A stretch of 64,000 nucleotides of DNA from Apostichopus japonicus (GCF_037975245.1 NC_092575.1:20597841-20661840); one strand, 5' to 3'. Shown: positions 28,466 to 41,649, numbered from the stretch's first letter. Notes: generated by a model not told the origin, from the sequence alone. Numbers and translations: made by a program.

Positions 28466-29559
28466 AGTGGTAACTATCGTCTGAGTTAGGATTTATCTCC
28501 GAAATTCGATCAGTTCCCGAAACTGGTCTTGGTCTGGGTCTTCGCTGACTTGCTTTACTTGATAATATCCGTTATCTCCATGTACAACTAGCTGCTAAAT
28601 GTGAACAGTCGATCCAACTTTCTTATCCTCAGTTGCCTCTCTACAGCCTGGAATAACTTCGAATGCAGTACTACTACTAGCGGTACCGGTAAAGTACAGA
28701 TGGATAATGAAGATCGGCCTAAGCTGACTGTACGATACACACAGCACGTATAGGTGTTAGGCTTTTATTATTGATGAGACATGACTGCCTCTCACAACAC
28801 ATGATAATCAACGCAGTGGACTGTCTGCTGCGTGGGTTTAACGAGTTGCCAGGTGCTACTCATAGTCACGTACTGCTATTGCTTTGAATCATCGGGATAC
28901 GTTTTATTACCTTTAATCAGTAATTATAGTTAACTAATATACGGTGTCATAGATGATATCTGACATTGCAGTTGAAAAGATTAATTCAAATGGTTACTTT
29001 AACATTACTTTAAGTCAAATCTTTGTCCTATTCAGAGAGTCATATTGTCGACTTGCATACCGCACATTCCATTGAGAACACGAAGCACTTTTGTCGCACA
29101 TTCTTCGTATTGTTTAGCCGATAAATTTGTTGTCTGCTTTCAGTGTGAAGGTGTGAAAATGGGACTACGGAAATTGACACCCTTTTTTAACACCGTCATA
29201 TCAACACTGCTATTACTAATCTAAACTTGCAACGTACGGGTATTTGTACCATAATAGTGAGAAAATCGAAGGAAAAGGGAAAACTAACAACTGAATTTCC
29301 TTCCTACTTCCGCGATCGACCGAAGTAAACCACTGCCGATGGAGGATCAAAGGAGGAAAACGTATTAGAGGACGATGAAGAAACTGCAGCATTTGGGCAA
29401 GCAAACAATTTGCGGGGATTCTGCTGGTAGGTTTGTAATTGTGTGATTGTTGATTGGAAAGCTATGAGCTGTAGCAAGTGCGCGGAAACACCTTTCATTG
29501 TTCAAAGTCAATACAAAATTTGGTACCATTGTGCGCATGCTTTATTTTCACTCTCTTGT

Positions 29560-29633
29560 TTTCGTTTTCAGTCCCGGGCTCCTCCCCCTCCCCTCCCACT
29601 CACACACGCCTTTGAAATCCTGTACACGCCACT
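29560..29633 (-). mobile_element. hAT-like terminal fragment
   Basis: On the minus strand it reads CAGTGGCGTGTACAGGATTT followed by a G-rich segment, typical of hAT-derived MITE ends. No second terminus was found. The overlapping ORFs are not genes. Confidence 0.4.
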
Positions 29634-30759
29634 GATGATACTTGTACAATGCAGGTTCAAGATTTCGCGGAACGATCGAGTGGAACTCCAAGGGCAGGAC
29701 CAGTAATGAGTAACTACGCGCGTGTAATGTTGAAATCAAATTTAGGCCCTCCGAAGTTTCCATCAATATGGTTTCAACGTGTAATTGCTTCACAAAGTCA
29801 CTTCGTCCCCCCCCCCCTCTCCCCCTTTTCCTCCCTCAACTTGAAATTTACTTCAGAATTGCAACCTCTTCGTAATGTTTCGTCAAAATTCAATAGAAAG
29901 ACTAAAAATGGTTCAACTTGTTGTGAAACTAATTGTTCTCAGCAGGGATACCATTTATACAGGATGCGCTTCATTGAGGTGTGGTGGGTGGGTAAATATT
30001 CATCCTTAGATCAATTAGCTGGAAGCATCATCCATACCTTGGTTTTTCTTAAGTCGCTTGTCCGCCTTTCTATGCTGAAATAGTTACAAAATACAATAGT
30101 CATTTAATTTTATCTATGAATCCATTTGTATATCACCTGCACAATGAGACAACAATATTTATATGATGAATATCTTTTTATTGATAATCTCAAATATTTA
30201 TAATTCTTCACCTTTGTGTGTACATACGCTACTTATATCAACAATTTAAGTTGCAGATATCTATCATGGCACTTGTGATATCGTCGGAGATCAATCAGTC
30301 GGAGATCATTATCAGCAACTCACGGACGGCGCCCTCTATTAATTGACATCAACTCAACCGTCACTATCGTCAAAATATGTGTTGGCGATATCATCATCAT
30401 CATCTGATGAAACTTGATCATAATAATAAAAAATAATTTAGTTATATAATTGCTTGGTTATCAATAAATACTTGAAATCAATACTTGAAATATTATCACC
30501 AACAGTATATTTGTTGATATTACGTATACGCAGTTACACCTGCCGATTAATTGAAGACCACTAGATCAGTTCTCACATTTTCGGTAACACCTGCTTATCC
30601 GAGATATTTTTTTATCATGGGAGGAGGGTTAATATGACCGCTAATGTTTATCTTCCGACCACTCCAAAGGAGTTGGATCTTATCATAACATACTACTGTG
30701 GACACTATCATTCATTGCTTTACAAGTGAGCACGTCTATAACGTTATAATAATTAAACT

Positions 30760-31055
30760 AGATTGTGTTCTCGGTTACCACGGAATTGTGCTTTGGCAAT
30801 TAGAGAAACCTCGAGTTATGGATCCATGGGCGTCCGTAAAGAGGAAAGGAGGGGAACTTACTCTCCATTTACTCCGGAGAACCAAAGTAGTAAAAAAATG
30901 GTCAAGAAACTATCTCAATGGGAATTCAAAGTAAATCCTTTCGTCAACAGAGAAAGCCAGGGGGTACCATATACTGACCAGTGGTGCCAAATGTAAAAGA
31001 AATGCATCCAACGTACTCCTTTCTACGCAAATACTACTAGACCCAGACACCCGAC
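30760..31055 (+). pseudogene. Protein-like remnant of unknown origin
   Basis: One plus frame reads SYGSMGVRKEERRGTYSPF, later VPYTDQWCQM, then a TAA at about 30994, then continues in the same frame with RTPFYANTTRPRHPT. The mix of residues across the stop looks like decayed coding sequence. No family is recognised. Confidence 0.25.
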
Positions 31056-31261
31056 AAACAACTATTAATCCTTTTGTTGTAAACCGGTCAACCAATTAAT
31101 TACTTTGAAAGTTATTTAAAACAAATCGGTTATCCACCTCCTCTGGATTTCTCTTCTTAGGCCGCCCATGCATGTATATAGGTCCATCAATGCCTGGTAT
31201 ACGTCTGTAGTGCCCAAAGCTGTAACACGAGGGAAAATATATGCCTGAAGGTTAGTATAAC

Positions 31262-31285
31262 CATGGAGCTATAAATAGCTCCATG
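31262..31285. mobile_element. 24-bp palindromic micro-element, copy B
   Basis: It has the same CATGGAGCTAT arms as the 26.1-kb copy, with only AA between them. It is flanked by identical 7-bp direct repeats GTATAAC (31255-31261 and 31286-31292). Confidence 0.75.
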
Positions 31286-34200
31286 GTATAACAATAACCT
31301 CAAAACTGGACTTTCAAAGACATTTCATGTATATAGAAAGAACACAAGCTTATACAGGAATTAAAGTTTCTCCTCTTCCTTGAAGACTATATACAAACTT
31401 TACCGAATGCTGAATCATCATGGACTTTTTGCTTACATTAGACAGGCCTACATCCACAATGATGAATATCCAACATAAAATCCTGTCGTGCACCCATTTC
31501 CGTCTCATGATCACCTTCAACCAGCTACACCCCATCCCCCTTTCCAACTACTCCCCCCTTTCCATAGCCCCTCCCCCATCCCAAGAACAAAACACACAGA
31601 TGAAGTACAATATCATGAAACTTATAATCTGATTAATGTTGAATGACGACTTCACCAAATCACTTTTGTACAAAAGTTTAATCTCAATCGGAACGTTTTA
31701 GTCGTACATGCTTTATTCGTTTACACCGTTTCTTTCTTTAAAGAGTTTCTTCAGCTTTTGAATAATTTCAAAATACAAAAGGGATGACTCCCTGGCGACC
31801 ACCCAATTACTACCCCCCCCCCTCTCCCTTCATGATTTTTTTTGCCTTAAAAATTACTTCCAACAAGAATTTTGCTCTAAACAAGTATGAATTTTGGAAT
31901 CAACCTTCGCCGGAGCGCTGGCATTCTGTAGCCTACATTTTACGGATGCTTTCCAATACATCGCTGTTTCTTTAATAAGATCGGTATCTACCGATATTTT
32001 TCGCCCCCCCCCAACCTCACCTCCGACAAACCATAGATCGTTTACTGTAAAATATACATTTCATCACTATTATTCAGCGAACATGGGCCTTTTCAGATGA
32101 TAATCAATACTTTATTCAACGTTATATATTAAAAACCACTCATCTGCATTTTGTAGTATTTGAATCCTTTTCAAACAGACAGGTTGTGACTATTTATTTG
32201 TTAGAACAATAAGTTGCTAGACTTCTTTGGCGGGGGGTGGGGGTGGGTTCCTTTTTAAGGATGTTGGCAGGCAGAACCTATTCCTCAAATGATATAAAAA
32301 AAGTATGCCGGGGGGGGGGGGCAGAGAATTATCGGTGAACCTATTCCCGCCGCCCTCAACCGTGGCTGCGCGTTTAAAAAGTTTTAAAAACAATATTTTA
32401 CAATTTATTACCTCCATACATATATAAGTGACTTCATGAAACCACTCTTTTGCCCCTGTACTATTTCTTTGACTGCCACAATCATAACAGAGGAAATATG
32501 ATAAATGAAACCGATGAGATATTTAATTACTATGAATAACTCGGCTTTCATTTCTTGTGACATATAAATCAGGAGATGTTTTTCTTTCGCAATAGGAAAT
32601 AATTAATTTTCTTTAATATAATGAAACTATTCGGAGTTCAGTTTATAAAATTTGAATGCACGGTGGCGTTAAAAACTAGTTCAAATGTAAATAGAAACCT
32701 AGTTCATTGGGATGACCTGTTTTGCTTGTTACAAGTGTCTCCAATTGTCGACTAACCATGAAAATGAGTTGAAATATCGACCAATCAGACGTACAATTTG
32801 CTCATTACAGTACTTTTACTGCGTATCGCCAAATCGCTCTCCCCTCCACATTATATATAGGCCCGGCCAGGTTGGGGCGGGGTCCTGTCTACGGGCCTAT
32901 CTTCGAAGACGATAATGGGCTTTTTTAGGCAACATGGTGCAATCCCGTTCCAGTGGGTGAAGCACTTATAATTAAACGATACACATATAATCAGATCCAT
33001 TTCTCGATGTAAGTGTGCATGCATTACCACACTAACTACAGAACGACTGCCGTTAAAACTGAGTTATTCTTTCCGTTCAGAAAATTCTTCAAGGCTTACC
33101 AACAAAAAAAGGTTAATAAAGCAAATGAGATTTACAAAAACAAACATGATATAAAAGCCTCTTCAATGCATGGATACATTTGTAACGAAAGCCAGTGAGG
33201 AAATGATCTCAACCAACAATACTGCGAAGAACTTTAGAATAAAGAGGGCGCGATGCAACTTCTAAGAAATATAATTTTCTTTCTCTGATTGCGGTAACGT
33301 TAGTTTTGGTTTTGTAAAGAGGAATATAGTCCAAACAGAAAACATCTTGGAAAATGTTTCCTTTTATTATCCTAACTTAGCTATTTTAATGTACATACAA
33401 CATTGTACATATATTGGGGGCTGCATGTGAAATGTAATGTAGGTATACTCCATGAAGTAGAAGAACAGGAAGTTTACAATATAAACAATGGAGGGCTATC
33501 CTGTTATGGCGGATGGAGCCTATCCGATTTCAATTAACCACCAAGAACAGCGGTGCACGGTAACAAGGCAGGAGGCGGGGGGGGGGGGTGGGGGTGCAAG
33601 GGTGTAACAATCGGGGTAACTCACGTCATGTCACGCCAAGTTAATCATAATCCGTCTGAAAACTTCTCGTATAGTTGCAATATGAACATCGCAAAAAAGT
33701 TTTACGAGGTAAAGAAAATCACCGTATGTTTGCTTGAAAATTAAATCATCAGTATTTTTTAACAATAAAACCGGTCTATAAGTTCCATATTGCTGTCAGC
33801 AGTTAGTTTTTCTTTCTTTTTCCTTTTTGGTTAAAATAAGTTGTGGCGCTATTCACATATTAACCACAGGGAACATAGGCCCTGCACCCCACAGCCTATT
33901 ATGTGGCCTACCTTGCTGGAGCATGACTTGCCCTTGCCCCCAGTATATAGTCCCTCAAACGTGTATAAATTACGGATGTAAAATGATAACTTCCTGTCAT
34001 TCCGGAAAAGGGAACATGAACCTTTGTCCGCCCTGAACCTCTTGTTGGTATTTTTTAATAAAACTGTCCGTTTTCAATACCCCTCATTTCCGTCCCAACT
34101 TGTGAATCCTTTTGTCCCCTGTTGAAGTGAATAAAATTTTCCTAACATAGCGAAACGTTTTAATTTTACTTTCTGTTTCCATTTCTTATATTATAGTGTA

Positions 34201-35696
34201 TATAAAATACATCTCTGATGATGTTATGTTAGTTAATTAATTAAGGATGTAATCAATAATTGATAACATGTTAAGTATATTGGCAGAAGACAAAATAAAT
34301 TGGGAAGTAATGATGTAAACATTAGCGCCTGTCGGAGTGTTCCCTTAAACAAGCATAAACAAAGAATTAAATTTATTATTTAGATTTTCTTTGACAGTGA
34401 AAAACATGTTAAAAATGAAGAAACTTATAAATAAATTATTGAAAAAACACTTGAATAAAGCGGCTTATGTTTGCATATTCACTGGACAAAACAATGGTAA
34501 GAATTTACCCAAAACTGGAGCACAAGTTCACCTTGGAATGATATACGTAATGTCGGTTCTATCTATAAACATATATATTTAATTAATAAAGATCAAACAT
34601 AACAGCAAATTACCTAGTGGTGTTTGTCTGTTTGAAATAACTATTTAAATGGTATTCATAGCTTTGAGAGAACTCTTAAATCAAAATGTTGACCAGAGGC
34701 ACATACGAAACAGTATACTTTCACCGAGGTTCGGCCGATGATTCAACCATGTTTGTTTTTGCTATAGCCTCTTTTTCTGTACTAGATCTAGCAGGGACGA
34801 CATGAAGCATACTGCACCCTGCACCCTTCGTCTGGTTACCACACTGCATGAGATAGTTTCCAATATTCCTCACCACTTGTGACCTCCAGCTACTCGCCAT
34901 TTCCTTTACTGCTGTTTCTCCTTCCCTCTTCCCCTACCCTCCCACAACCCGTTTCCCTTACCGCCTCGTGTATGGGCTTTTCATTGACCCAAGCCGTGAC
35001 ACGATGCCCTGTCCTTGACCTCATATATACTTACATATCACACAGCGCATTGTCTCAGTGAAATGGTATATTTCATTCATTTTTTTTTATCGGAAAATAG
35101 CCCTAAAGGGACCAACTGTATTTGATTTTTTGGGACATTTTATGAATCATCCCCATTCTTTTTGATGCTTGGATGTTGAAGAGGATGAAATAAACTACTG
35201 ATGGTCTAAAAATCCGGTGAAGATGATTTAAGGTATTTCTATAGAAAATGTTGGGTGAAACAAGAAGATTCCACAGCGACAGCTGGCAGATGGGTTGGGG
35301 AGCACTATACGATAAAAATGCTAAGTATTTTGTAGCAATCGATATTTTACGGGAGATATTCTATGATTTCACGCTTCAGTGATTTCTGTGATCAGAAATG
35401 AGGAATTCGGTTAAAAGTTTGACTATGTACTGGCAGACAGGGGTAAAACAGCATTGCCTTTGTTTCTTTGTTTATAATGATATCATTTTGACTTCCGTCC
35501 AGAAAATCGTATCCATTAAACTTTTCTCAAAAAGGTTAAGCGGCTGAAAATTAACCTTTGTTTGAAACTTTGTATCTCTTTAATTCGGTCGAATGGCAGG
35601 TGTACGTATCCGCAAAGAATAACCAGCAGATTTGTAATGGCATTTACTTCACTGCGGTTTGCTTTGGAAACGGGTCGTAGTTACAAAATAGATCGA

Positions 35697-36052
35697 CCCC
35701 TGTTTAGGATAGTAACACCTGTTTAGGGTAGTAGAATCACCTGATTAGGGTAGTAGCACCTCTAGTTAAGGGTAGTATCACCACCTGTTTATGGTAGTAG
35801 CACCTCCTGTTTAGGTAGTAGCACCTCCTGTTCAGGGTAGTAGCACCACCTGTTTAGGGTAGCATCGCCGCCTGTAGTAGTAGCATAGTAGGATCGCCTA
35901 TTTAGTGTAGTTGCGGCAGCTTTTACAGCAGCCTCGTCTCATATGAGTAGTAGCACCTTCTGTTTAGAGTAGTAGCACCTCCTATATAGGGTAGTAGCAC
36001 CTCGTGTTTAGGGTAGTAGAACCCCTCTTATTTAGGGTAGCAACGCCACCAT
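35697..36052. repeat. Minisatellite with TTTAGGGTAGTAGCACCTCC units
   Basis: About 15 degenerate tandem units of 20-26 bp, many carrying TTTAGGGTAG. It lies about 2.4 kb upstream of the THAP start codon. Confidence 0.9.
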
Positions 36053-36540
36053 TGGTCCTTTTGGCGTTCCATAAAAACGCCACCTGAGTACCTTTTGTGG
36101 CGTTCCATATGCAAGTACAAAAAACAGCAAGGCGACGATTGACCCAGATTGTAACCTACAACTTACAAGCAAGTACAACATCTACAAAGAAAAAGAGAAA
36201 TATCTTGTAAGTTTCGGGTTAAAGCTATTCTTGTGTTTACTATCAGTGTATCACGTAACAAACAATATGTTTCTCTCTGGTCAATAATCATCGTTTTCTG
36301 GTTTCTGTGCGTTTCATAAAGTAATCAAAGCCTGTGGAGTCTGGAGTAGGCTTACGCCATTGTGTTAGTAATAGTAATTAGTATGTGCATAACGTTCCGG
36401 CTTCCGAGTCGAAAGTTAGTTCACTTCCTAATCAGCGTTAGGCAACATGTATTGCACATATACGCGTTGGGATTATGGGCCTAGCCAAGTAATGTGCGCC
36501 CAGGAGTATTTGGCCTAGCAGTAGCATCAAGTGCGGATCT

Positions 36541-37050
36541 AGTGCCATTCCGCCATAGGTACATACCGCCATACCTTTCCGCCATAGGTTTCGATCCTTT
36601 CCGCCATGTCGGGAAGGCTCATTTAGGAATTGATTTTACCATGTATCAGTGAAGGTTTCATGGAATCCCATGGAAGGATATATAGGTAGGCCTACACCAT
36701 CTTCAAGTTCAAATGTGATGGTTCGCTGAATAGACTGAATTGATACAGTCTTTACTGTGCAGGTTAATTGAATAGTTTCAATTGTAAGAGCCGATACACT
36801 CTCTTGAAATATATAATAGTTGGTTGAATAAATGAAATTAAATTAGGCTGATTATTTACTAATGAGACCGATTCTGATTGATGCATTAAATGACTGATTT
36901 TGTGGATTTGCAGTAATAGGTAGAGTGAAGCGAAGTACTATACAATGCACCCTCAATATTTTGCTCTTTCGCCATACAAAAGTGCTTTACCGCCATGGCA
37001 GAATGGCACCTATTCTATGGCTAAAAGAGCATATTTTTATGGCGGACTGA
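36541..37050. repeat. Inverted-repeat segment with clustered CCGCCAT motifs
   Basis: CCGCCAT occurs four times in 36548-36607 and once near 36990, with a CGCCAT near 36969 and an inverted ATGGCGGA near 37038. GTGCCATTCYGCCAT is present as an inverted pair (36542-36556 and about 36995-37009). This may be a MITE, but no clean target duplication was found. Confidence 0.5.
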
Positions 37051-38480
37051 CAACCCCCCCCCAGCAGTACTAGTATGACTAGCCTAGTAGCATGGTGGGT
37101 TCATCATTGACACACTTAAGGATTTGATCAACGATGTCTATCAAGAAAAAATCCAAATCACTCAACTGTATGTGTTTTTCATATGAGTGGTTTCTCAGAA
37201 ATGTAATGATCTCAAAATATTTATTGTTCTGTGCACATGCAATGTACAATTGGGTAGAATTTGATCACAAAATGTCTGCCGTGTCAAGTTCTTTCATACC
37301 CCTAAATTGACACATTCCTCGATAAGCTAACTGCAACTTTTGTGTAAATATACATCAACTGACTTCGAATGCTGTTTGCTATGCTCTGAGACCCTAAGCT
37401 CAGACAGGTCAGGTCCCAGAGAGTACTGACCTTATAATGCTGAGGTAATATTGGTTATTTTAGGGAGTAAGATTTCCAAATCCCAAAAATACGTGCAAAA
37501 CTTGGGAGAGGGTGTTTAAAGCTTTAAAAACACACAAATTGATCGGCACATAGCTGAAATGGATTCAAACTTATGAAATATGTAACTTGCTTCGCTGCAA
37601 AAAGTTTAGGTTGCCTGCTGTATCGTTGCTACTTAATATTTGAAGGTGCGTCAATTACGAAGGTGCTTCAATTATGAAGCCTTTACTATACTAGGCTAGC
37701 ACTCTTATATAAAAACAAGTGCTTGGTAGGCCTATTCTAACAAATGTTTAACTGTACCTCTAACCCATCAAATGCAAAATAAACTGCAATTCACACACCT
37801 CTGATTTTTTAAGAACGGCAATACATTTTTTACTATAGTCTTGAATATAAACTTCTGGTCAAAATCTGTGAGGTTCAAGAGTTGCAGGGTATTCTGCAAA
37901 TCAGCATAGCACATCGGAACGTTAACACAAGTAAAGTAAAAAACAGGCTAGGCCTAACGTTACAGATTTATGGTGGCCGTAAACATGTGAGGTACTAGTT
38001 ACACACACAAATTCAACATTCCCTCAAGAAAATTAATCTCTTCCTATAAGGTTTGTCAAAACCAAATCATTTAATGACCACTCTGCATTGTTGACGTAGT
38101 ACAGTAGTGAAGTTCATTCATGAATGTATTGTGACTTCAATATATTTTCTGAGTGTGTTTGTTTTTCATAATCCTATAGACAATCAATTTTTAACCAGAG
38201 CTACTTAGCCAGACTGATTGTGATGGCGAATAGTTCTCTCATACGTACCGTAGCTCATTGCAGGTAAATCAATTCCCAGCCAACTGTCTCCCCGTGGGTT
38301 TGAATTATGTGTGAATGTTCTTCCATATGTTGTCTAGTATCAAAGTGTTACATAATACAGCACCTGGTCCCATTGATTTCCATAGCGACAGTACTTGCCA
38401 TATAATCGCCGATCCGAGTCGCCTGTCCATTCCAGTTATTCCATAGCTTGGCTCTACACATGCTAAAGCAACCATCCAAT
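37051..38480. other. Upstream region of the THAP locus
   Basis: AT-rich. It must hold the 5' UTR and promoter of the THAP gene, or an upstream non-coding exon. No TATA box could be placed with confidence. Confidence 0.4.
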
Positions 38481-38602
38481 ATGGTTAGTTGCTTTGCTGG
38501 CGGTTGTAACCACACAAATGAGAGCCACCATTGCAAATTTTATCGATTTCCAAGTGAAGACACTCACAAATCGTCATATGAGAAATGGACAGCGTTGAGC
38601 AG
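38481..38602 (+). CDS. THAP exon 1
   Basis: It encodes residues 1-41, with C4, C9, F23-P24 and W36. It ends at the donor AG|GTAAGA after two bases of an Arg codon. An ORF on the opposite strand over this exon is a shadow. Confidence 0.9.
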
Positions 38603-39915
38603 GTAAGATAATCAAACTGGGTGATTGGTGTACCGTGGTGGTATTATTATACGGTGGATAATCCTGTAGTGTATGTTTGTACCATACCTGCTTTACTTTA
38701 CTGGCAGTTATAGCCTTGAAACCCTACATGAAGCTATCAGCTTTGTCACAGCTATGCTGCTTCAAATACGAGTGGTGTTTTGGAAATAAGGCTCAAAGTA
38801 AGGCTTAAACTAGAATAAGGCATGCCATTGCACAGAAGATAGTCACGCACACACACACAAATGCCATGTTACTATATCCTTTTGTGTGGAAGATTTTACA
38901 TGGATTCTCACCGGGGGGGGGGGGTTACTTTCAAGTAAGGTACTGAACAACATTTCTGACTTGCTTAATATAGGTTTGAAACTGCCTAGAAGCCTTTGCT
39001 CTTTTTGTCATTGGGAACATGACCAAGTGGGACTGTATGTTATTGATATAAGTAATATTGTTGCGTGAGTCTTTCTTGGAAGTGACAGACTTAACAGATT
39101 TATGTTTTGATCATACAACATCATTCTTTGTTAATTTTTTTTTTTTGTGGTCCAGACGAGACGATGCTAGGCCTAAGGCACATTCCAGACTATGTAGCTG
39201 CCACTTTAAGTATGGTTTACATAAGTTAGGAGGAGACTATGTAAACCCATCCATCTTCAAGATCAACAAAGATCATAGTTCTTCCCAACTAATGGAGAAC
39301 ATGCAGAAGAAAAGGTATGCATACAAAATTACAGTTCTAGCAAATGGATGTTTTTTTTTTTAATTTAAAAGTGTATTGTTCATTTAATTATGTACAATTT
39401 ATTGATTGATTTTTGGTCTTCATTAGAGCTACGTACCAGTGTTAATTACAATTTGTATGGGGGAAAAAATCCAACTCCAGAAAGGTTGTTTGGTCAAGGG
39501 TATTAGTTAGACTCCAACTAGTTAGGCTTCAGTTCTACCCAGAATGAAGCAGATGGTGTGCTTACACCATAGTGAACAAACACTGTTTACACTAAAGTGA
39601 AGGTCCCGGTCCTTGACCTCATCTACATGTGAGAGAAGACATCTACATGTGAGAGAGAGTAGGTATCTTCAGATCTTGTATACCCCATTTGTCTTTCCCT
39701 TAAACCTTACAGTTTAACAATGCCACTTTGTTATCAAGAACAGAAACACAAAGTCTTTTAATCAGTTGTATTTCTGTTTTCTTGTTATGGAACTTTTACC
39801 AGCAAATCTTTGTATAATAATAATATGTCTCATATTTCTCTTTTTTTTCAGAAAACATAGCTATCATGGGATGTCTGTGAGCAACAAACAGATGAAGATG
39901 CCAAAAGTGTCTACA
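38481..39915 (+). CDS. THAP zinc-finger module (three exons)
   Basis: Exons 38481-38602, 39156-39314 and 39852-39915 splice in phase (phase 2, phase 2, then a phase-0 donor). They encode a complete THAP domain, a C2CH zinc-dependent DNA-binding module found in nuclear transcription and chromatin proteins. The zinc ligands are C4, C9, C54 and H57 (C-x4-C, 44 residues, then C-x2-H). Other family marks are FP at 23-24, W36, LCSCHF at 53-58 and NPSIF at 71-75, which stands where THAP proteins have AVPTIF. The start ATG has A at -3 and G at +4. After the domain comes a basic Lys/Met-rich stretch. Two endings are possible: reading through the third donor gives a THAP-only protein ending at the TAA at 40009-40011, while using it joins in frame to the CDK2AP exons at 43736. 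The domain is clear; the extent of the protein is not. Confidence 0.9.
39156..39314 (+). CDS. THAP exon 2
   Basis: The acceptor is a long T-run ending in TCCAG. The exon carries the second half of the zinc finger (C54, H57, then NPSIF) and the start of the basic tail. The donor is AAAAG|GTATGC, again after two bases of an Arg codon. Confidence 0.9.
39852..39915 (+). CDS. THAP exon 3, with phase-0 donor or read-through to a stop
   Basis: The acceptor is TTTTTTTTCAG. In phase it encodes 21 residues up to TCTACA|GTATGT, a good donor in phase 0. If this donor is not used, the frame stays open to the TAA at 40009-40011, adding about 31 residues rich in Lys, His and Tyr. Which form is made decides whether the THAP module is joined to the downstream CDK2AP exons. 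Confidence 0.65.
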
Positions 39916-41649
39916 GTATGTTCTGAATCACCTAACTACTGGTTGCATCCATCTCACAGAAAAAAAAAAATTGCTCATCCTTATTATCAGCTTACACATT
40001 TCTCAAATTAAGACTAATATTTACTTCTGCCTATTATTTAAGAAAGGATCTGTTCAACAAGAAAACCAAAAAAATACTCTTTTAAATAGAGACAAAACTT
40101 TGATCATTCCCACTCAATTATATTGTTTTGTGCAAGCAGAACAAAGGGCATTGTCACAGTCATATAGTAGTTTCATCTCTCAAAACCAAAACGAACTTGT
40201 GTGACAAATATATGGTAGAAATGAGGAATACATTTGTTATGCCTCCAGTTTCAATGTAGAACTCTGAATGGTTGATGAAAATGCTTGGTTATAGCCATCA
40301 CTTCAGGGATAAAATAGAAAGTCGTTTTGTTACACCCCCTTTGGGAGCCAGCCATCTGTTCTTTTCATCTCCACCTCTATCAGTCAAATCTAACAAAGAA
40401 ACGTTACATCGGCCATGGATGTAGTTGTTAATAATATCAGATCATTTTCTTCATTTCAATAACAAATCTGCACATGACATTTATGGTTGTTTCGATTAAC
40501 TGACTTTATAATTTCACAGCCTTCTCTGTTTACTTGTTTCCACTCTACTTACTAATGTTATCCCCCTGCCCGTAATGTTAAGATCAGCTAATGGGAGGGG
40601 GTGTGTGTGGGGGGGGGTGTAACAGGCGTGGGAGAAAGAAATTGGTGGACATACTTTGGTTTGTCGCTAGGTCCTGTAATGTCAGATGTTCTTTTTTAAG
40701 TTTTATTTTCTTAATTTATCAGGGAATTGATTTATGGACTAAGTGTGCATAAAGCAAAAAATGAGATAGATAAAATATGTTTACTCATATATATGCTAAA
40801 CCAGTTTTTCTGGAAGACTTTGTTTGGATTGGTTCTAATTTTCAAAATTTGAAAAAGGCATATATTGGTGAAAAAAGGTCAGTGGGCATAATCAGTGAAT
40901 GTACATTTTATAAGAAACAAAAATATAATGGTATCTACTATCTACTTTAAATACTAACTGAAGAATTTGAAAATATAGGCACTGCTATGATCCAAATGCC
41001 AGTTTATTTTGAAACTGAAAGATGGGGATAATCCTTCGTGGCCTACATTGCAACTGGCCAGTAGTTGTAAAAGAAAGCATAAATACAAAATGAGAACTTG
41101 TAATAAGCTTGACTCATTTGTGTCTTCCAATCATAAAAAAAAGTGCTCAAGTTATTCCATATCATTCTCTTTTTGAAATATGTAAAAAAATAAAGTTATT
41201 TTAACAATAGAAATATTGACCTTACATTAACTCTGTCCCTCTTTTCTTTTCTAACAACATCTTAATTGTATGTAGTAAATGATGTCTTCTCTCTGTCATA
41301 ATCATAATCATTTGTTGTCGTTGGTCAATTTTGTCCGTTACTTTTCATTTATTTCATAATCAACATTTAGACAGAAAGGCTAATATCACTTAGCCCACAA
41401 AGTTGTGCCAATGGCATTTCTAGTCAGCCAAAACATTTATCTCCGAACGATGCAAGGAAATAGTTCATGGATGTCTTGTTTGAGACACCAAGTGGTTCTC
41501 ATTACTGTTAAGTCTTGCCCCCTTTAACAAATGCTCTCTCTCATGCTGGTTGTTGATGCAAGGTGTTTTGTAAGCTACTAAAATAATTTTTAATATCCTT
41601 TACTTGAGTATGCCAGAAATGCCAAAACTGGTTATGTGAGGCACTTAAG

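Larger units (their letters stand above)
28466..35696. other. Non-coding region
   Basis: It contains the second micro-palindrome (31262-31285), a hAT-like end (29.6 kb), the 30.8-kb remnant, many G-runs and C-runs (29809, 31804, 32234, 32311, 33577), and no supported complete gene. Confidence 0.55.

Noticed and set aside
29331-29432. Acidic plus-strand frame ending at a GTAGGT donor
   Set aside because: An in-frame TAA lies just upstream with no ATG or acceptor between, so it cannot begin translation as read.
29649-30083. A 144-codon plus-strand ORF
   Set aside because: It runs through a C-run and a hAT-like fragment. Its residue content is not protein-like.
35697-36052. A CRISPR array
   Set aside because: The units are contiguous and degenerate with no unique spacers, and the context is a eukaryotic genome.
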